The translations under genes were made by a program, and so were the position numbers. The notes under the pieces were generated by a model. That model was not told where the DNA came from. It did not search any database and worked only from the letters and a program-made list of their open reading frames with translations. Below, piece after piece: positions 60,684 to 64,000 of a stretch of 64,000 bases of DNA (positions are counted from its first letter, which is position 1; every line of letters begins with the position of its first letter). The DNA comes from DASQFQ01 sp963805525 (GTDB taxonomy: Bacteria > Actinomycetota > Thermoleophilia > Solirubrobacterales > Solirubrobacteraceae): assembly GCA_963805525.1 (NCBI GenBank), contig CAWDUT010000006.1:62001-126000 (forward strand), given 5' to 3'.

Positions 60684-61939
60684 CCGGAGAGCTCCCGCAG
60701 CGCCTGGCCGGCGGCTTCGCCGAGCTCGGTCATCACGTCGCGGTCGACCCGGTTGAGCACATCGCAGCGCTGGTGGTAGCAGGGGTCGAGCGGCCGCCCG
60801 GCGCGCCCGCCGAACACGCGCGCCTCGCGCGCGGTCTTGCGCTCCTCCGAGCCCGAGTACAGCCCGGCGGCCGAGATGCCGGCGGCGGCGAACGGCGCGT
60901 GGTCGGAGCTGTCGCCGATGCTGATCGTCTCGTAGCGGAGCTTGCGCGCGCGCAGCGCCTTGACGAGCGCATCGCGTACGCGGCCCGCGCCGTAGAGGTA
61001 GCGGACGGCGTTGGGCGAGCCGAGCATGTCGAGGTTGAGGTAGCCGGTGATGCGGCGGCGCTCGGCGCGGCTGAGCGAGGCGACATAGCGGCGCGAGCCG
61101 TAGAGCCCGAGCTCCTCCGCGCCCCAGAACCCGAACCGCAGCCCGCGCTGGTCGCGCAGGCGCTCGGCCAGCGCGAGCGTGACCGCCACGCCGCTGCCGT
61201 TGTCGTTGATGCCCGGCCCTTCGCGTACGGAGTCGAGGTGGGCGCCGACCATCGCGACCCGCCGCGGCCGCCCGGGTTGCTCGGCGATCACGTTGCGGGT
61301 GTGCCGGTTCTCGGCCACCGTGTCGACCGCCAGCCGAGCGCGGCCGGTGAGCTTGAGCGCCCCGGCGCCGGCCGACACGGCGGGGATCTCCAGCCCGGGG
61401 CGGATGAGCGAGCCGCCCGGTGGCAGCGCCCTGCGCGGGTCGGCGACCACGAGCCCGCTCGCGCCGGCGTCCTCCGCGTTGCGCGCCTTGGCCCGGAACG
61501 GGCAGCGGCCGCGGGCGGCGATCGCGATCCGCCCGCGCGCGCGGCGCAGCTCGGCGGGGCTGCAGGCGAGGCCGACGAGCGCGACCGGCGCGGTCGCGCG
61601 CCCCGGCCCGGAGTAGCGCAGCGTCAGCACCGGGATGCGCTTGCCGCCGGCTTGCAGGACCGGCGGGTGGCGGTCGCGGAAGACGGGGAACCGGACGTCC
61701 TGGAGCCGGACCCGGTAGCCGGCGGCGCGCAGGCGGTCGGCGACGTAGTCGACCGACGCGGCATAGCCCGGCGTGCCCGCCGCGCGCGTATTGCGGTTGC
61801 GGTCGCCGATGCGGCCGAGCGCGCGCAGGTGCGCGGTGGCCGCCGAGCGCAGCGACCAGCCGGGCGCGGGCTTCTTGTCACCGCCGCAGCCGCCGACCGC
61901 CAGCACGGCCACCAACCCGATGAAAAGGGCGGACCGCAT
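60680..61939 (-). CDS. M28-family peptidase, lipoprotein
   Basis: 419 aa. Lipobox AVGGC anchors Cys18. A PA-like domain (about 85-185) precedes the zinc core: His/Asp in VGAHLDSVREGPGINDNGSG, Glu pair in WGAEELGLYG, Asp in LNLDMLGSP and the final His in DSSDHAPFAAAG/CYHQRCD. Aminopeptidase-like enzyme on the outer face of the membrane. ATG 61939 directly follows the membrane-protein stop; its own stop overlaps the NagZ start. Confidence 0.9.
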   Translation of the reverse strand: MRSALFIGLVAVLAVGGCGGDKKPAPGWSLRSAATAHLRALGRIGDRNRNTRAAGTPGYAASVDYVADRLRAAGYRVRLQDVRFPVFRDRHPPVLQAGGKRIPVLTLRYSGPGRATAPVALVGLACSPAELRRARGRIAIAARGRCPFRAKARNAEDAGASGLVVADPRRALPPGGSLIRPGLEIPAVSAGAGALKLTGRARLAVDTVAENRHTRNVIAEQPGRPRRVAMVGAHLDSVREGPGINDNGSGVAVTLALAERLRDQRGLRFGFWGAEELGLYGSRRYVASLSRAERRRITGYLNLDMLGSPNAVRYLYGAGRVRDALVKALRARKLRYETISIGDSSDHAPFAAAGISAAGLYSGSEERKTAREARVFGGRAGRPLDPCYHQRCDVLNRVDRDVMTELGEAAGQALRELSG

Positions 61940-63175
61940 CTACCCGTGCGCGAACAGCGCCAGCGCGGGGACCGCGGCCAGCGCGACCAGCAGGCCGTCG
62001 CGCGGCGCGGCCCTCAGCCGCGCCCGCGCGGCCGCGACGCCCGCGCGGAAGCCCGCCGCCTCCGCCGCCACCCAGTTGCGCACCACGCCCGCCACCGGCT
62101 TCGGTGACATCTCGACCGTGCCGAGCTCGTCGACCAGCGAGCGCCCCGACGCGATCAGCCGCCCGCCGGAGTCGAGGCCGTCGAGGATCGAGCTCGCCTC
62201 CCGCGCCGGCGGCACCGCGCGGATGCGCCACAGCACGCGGCGGAACGTCTCGCGCAGCCCGGCCGGCCCGGCCGCGGCGCGCATCCACGTCGCGACCATG
62301 ACGAGCAGCCCGGCGCGGGTACCGCGCTGCAACGCCTCGTCGACCCCGAGGCCGGCGATCAATGTCGCCGCCACCGCGCTCACGAACAGCAGCGCGGTCA
62401 GCGCCAGCCCGAGCGAGAGCGCCTCCGGGTCGGGGCGCGAGACCGCCCAGGCCAGCGCCAGCCATACGGCGACGCTGGCCAGCAACGCCCACCACGTGCC
62501 GCTCAGCAGCAGCACGAACGCCACCGCGGCGGCGAGCGTGATCGCGCGCGGGTCGAAGCGCAGCGACCCACGGTCCTCCGACGGTCCGGCCGCGGGGACG
62601 TGGACCTCGGTCAGCTGCGCCGGCCATGAAGTGAGCGCCCAGCGGTACACGAGCACCTGCGTGACCGTGTAGAAGGCCGCGAGGCCGATGTTCAGCACCA
62701 AGGTCACGATCAGCGCGCCGCGCTCGCCCTCCGGCAGGATGCCGAGCCAGCCGGTGAGGGTGTCGTAGCTGCCGACATAGGCGTCGACCCCGCCGAGCAC
62801 GATCCAGATGGCGGCGGCGGTGAGGACGGCGTAGTGCGTCAGCCGGATCGCGAAGCAGGCGGCGATCTGCAGCGGCAGGCCGGTGCCGCGGCGGTGCAGC
62901 GCGCCGAGCAGCGGGGCGGTCAGCGCCTGGGTCAGCGGGCCGTTCACGCGCGCGGGACCCATGACCGCCACGGTCTGCAACATCGCTGCCGCGCTCGCCC
63001 CGTAGCCGGCGCGCACGCCCCGGAGCGCCGCAGCGCGCGCGAGCGCGATCCCGCCCGCGAGCGCGATCCAGAACTGCGCCGAGGGCGCCGCACGGGCCGC
63101 CAGGAACGAGACCGTGGCGACGTGCGCGAGGCCGGTCGTGGTCGGGGCGGGGGGATCTGAGACAGGCACGAACAT
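61940..63175 (-). CDS. Polytopic membrane protein of unknown function (YIP1-like)
   Basis: 411 aa from ATG 63175 (TTG 63199 is a less likely longer start). About eight or nine hydrophobic helices: near 30-55, 100-145, 165-185, 225-265, 270-290, 300-320, with a soluble Arg-rich segment before a last helix (LLVALAAVPALALFA) near the C-terminus. Resembles YIP1-type integral proteins loosely. First gene of the 63175-55881 run. No motif reveals a role. Confidence 0.65.
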   Translation of the reverse strand: MFVPVSDPPAPTTTGLAHVATVSFLAARAAPSAQFWIALAGGIALARAAALRGVRAGYGASAAAMLQTVAVMGPARVNGPLTQALTAPLLGALHRRGTGLPLQIAACFAIRLTHYAVLTAAAIWIVLGGVDAYVGSYDTLTGWLGILPEGERGALIVTLVLNIGLAAFYTVTQVLVYRWALTSWPAQLTEVHVPAAGPSEDRGSLRFDPRAITLAAAVAFVLLLSGTWWALLASVAVWLALAWAVSRPDPEALSLGLALTALLFVSAVAATLIAGLGVDEALQRGTRAGLLVMVATWMRAAAGPAGLRETFRRVLWRIRAVPPAREASSILDGLDSGGRLIASGRSLVDELGTVEMSPKPVAGVVRNWVAAEAAGFRAGVAAARARLRAAPRDGLLVALAAVPALALFAHG

Positions 63176-63228
63176 CGATTGTCGCGCGCCTGGGCTCAAG
63201 GCGGAGCGGGATTGCGCCGACGCACCAC

Positions 63229-63242
63229 TCAGGGATCCCTGA
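63229..63242. promoter_or_regulatory. Palindrome directly before the PAS/GAF start
   Basis: TCAGGGATCCCTGA is a perfect 14-bp palindrome ending 1 nt before ATG 63244. It contains the only Shine-Dalgarno candidate (AGGG, 63231-63234), so it may be an operator or a small hairpin that hides the ribosome site. Confidence 0.45.
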
Positions 63243-63243
63243 C

Positions 63244-64000
63244 ATGACGTCGCCCGTTCATCTCCTCAGGTCCGCGCGCGCACGGGCCGCCACCCTGCTT
63301 GGCTCCGCCTCGCTGACCGTTGCCGAACAGCGCTTCCGCCGCGTGTTCGAGGACTCGCCGACGCCGATGGCGCTTGCCGCCCTCGACATGACGGTGCTCG
63401 ACGTCAATGCCGCGCTCGCGAAGTTCCTGGGCCTGGAGGTGGCCGACATCGTGGGCGAGAACGTCGCCGATTTCAGCGAGCCCGAGGACATGCTCGTACA
63501 GCGGCGGATGCACGAGTCGCTGCTCGCCGGCGAGATGGGGCACTACACGATCGAGAAGCGCTACCGGCAGGCCGACGGCACGCACGTGCTGGGAGAGGTG
63601 ACCGTGTCCCTCGTCCGCGACGAGCGTGGCCGCCCCGTCTCCCTGCAGTCCCAGATTCGCGACATCTCCGAGCAGCGCCGCACCGCCGAGGCGCTCGACC
63701 GCCGCGCCCGCTACAGCGAGGCCGCCGCGGAGCTCGGTCGGATCGCGCTGGTCGCGGCCGACATGAGCGAGCTCGCCGAGCGGCTCGCGGAGGCCGTCGC
63801 CGAGCGGCTCGGCGCGGACACCTGCCAGATCACCGAGGTCGACGGTGTCGAGCTGCACTGCCTCGCGGTCCACGGCGCCGATATCGGCCGCAGCCAGGGT
63901 GAGCGCTGGACGATGCGCGAGCGCTCGCTCGCCGGCCTGGTGTTCGGGACCGACGGCCCTCTGGTGGTCGAGGAGCTGGCGAACAGCGAGCTCGACGCCT
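63244..64000 (+). CDS. PAS/GAF-domain signalling protein, C-terminus cut by window edge
   Basis: ATG 63244; 252 codons are visible and the frame is still open at 64000. Residues about 25-150 form a PAS domain with PAC (RFRRVFEDSPTPMALAALDMTVLDVNAALAKFLG ... SQIRDISEQRRTAEAL), then a helix and the beginning of a GAF domain (LGADTCQITEVDGVELHCLAVHG). The output domain (histidine kinase, GGDEF/EAL or phosphatase) lies outside the window. No membrane segment in the visible part, so a cytosolic sensor is likely. Confidence 0.85.
   Translation, partial: MTSPVHLLRSARARAATLLGSASLTVAEQRFRRVFEDSPTPMALAALDMTVLDVNAALAKFLGLEVADIVGENVADFSEPEDMLVQRRMHESLLAGEMGHYTIEKRYRQADGTHVLGEVTVSLVRDERGRPVSLQSQIRDISEQRRTAEALDRRARYSEAAAELGRIALVAADMSELAERLAEAVAERLGADTCQITEVDGVELHCLAVHGADIGRSQGERWTMRERSLAGLVFGTDGPLVVEELANSELDA

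Overview
The window is about 70% G+C, with tightly packed genes, many 4-bp ATGA/GTGA start-stop overlaps and frequent GTG starts. Several secreted proteins end in or contain basic beta-sandwich modules rich in R-L-R-L and A-G-T-A-T-V motifs. Together with a Streptomyces-type xylose isomerase, an ECF sigma factor with a membrane extension and the catabolic gene content, this suggests a soil actinobacterium of the Thermoleophilia (Solirubrobacterales, e.g. a Conexibacter- or Solirubrobacter-like organism). That placement is inference from style and not from a marker gene. I see no rRNA, tRNA, CRISPR array, phage or insertion sequence, and no gene-free stretch longer than 300 bases.

Layout. 1-6084 (minus): a sugar/polyol-type ABC uptake operon (binding lipoprotein, two permeases, two different ATPases) ending in a DeoR regulator cut by the window edge. 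6232-10189 (plus, divergent): aldehyde dehydrogenase, DJ-1/PfpI protein, alpha/beta hydrolase and iron alcohol dehydrogenase. 10179-12114 (minus): a GntR regulator and two paralogous HAD-fold proteins that lack the nucleophilic Asp. 12216-16949 (plus): a sugar-catabolic operon (GlcD-type flavoprotein, TIM-barrel epimerase, Gfo/Idh/MocA dehydrogenase, xylose isomerase). 16962-22153: a LysR/SDR divergent pair, an unrecognised protein, a SHOCT protein, a secreted glycerophosphodiesterase and a broken ABC ATPase. 22265-27712: a giant LuxR (LAL) regulator, a DUF4242-like protein and a secreted repeat protein. 27702-29247: an NAD-dependent epimerase and its divergent TetR. 29356-32672: a Tat-exported SpdH-like flavoprotein and an unusual FAD-linked oxidase. 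32662-38539: secreted FN3 protein, MMPL transporter, hydrolase, siderophore-interacting protein and trypsin-like protease. 38576-46129 (minus): a complete dipeptide/oligopeptide ABC operon headed by an M28 peptidase. 46201-52217: a polyol/sugar-acid dehydrogenase, Zn-ADH, SDR/cupin pair, EamA exporter and an orphan OppB-like permease. 52255-55884: ECF sigma factor fused to an anti-sigma-like zinc motif and membrane tail, a divergent secreted glycosidase, and a PadR/cupin pair. 55881-63175 (minus): a seven-gene run with pseudouridine catabolism (PsuG and a PfkB kinase), an acyltransferase, a glycosyltransferase, NagZ, an M28 peptidase and a membrane protein. 63244-end: a PAS/GAF signalling protein cut by the window edge.

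How it fits together. The first half looks like a mosaic of locally controlled carbohydrate and aldehyde/alcohol utilisation units. Each has its own regulator (DeoR, GntR, LysR, TetR, LAL), and the intergenic spaces hold clear repeats that could be their operators. A recurring signal across the window is a TANNNT box only 5-9 nt before the start codon of first genes (14 cases listed in the findings), which indicates widespread leaderless transcription. The most striking example is a 23-bp space at 50050-50072 in which two opposing -10 boxes overlap. Other points worth following are the H-loop asymmetry of the two sugar-transport ATPases, the nucleophile-less HAD pair, the sigma/anti-sigma/membrane fusion and the PsuG-glycosyltransferase-NagZ operon.
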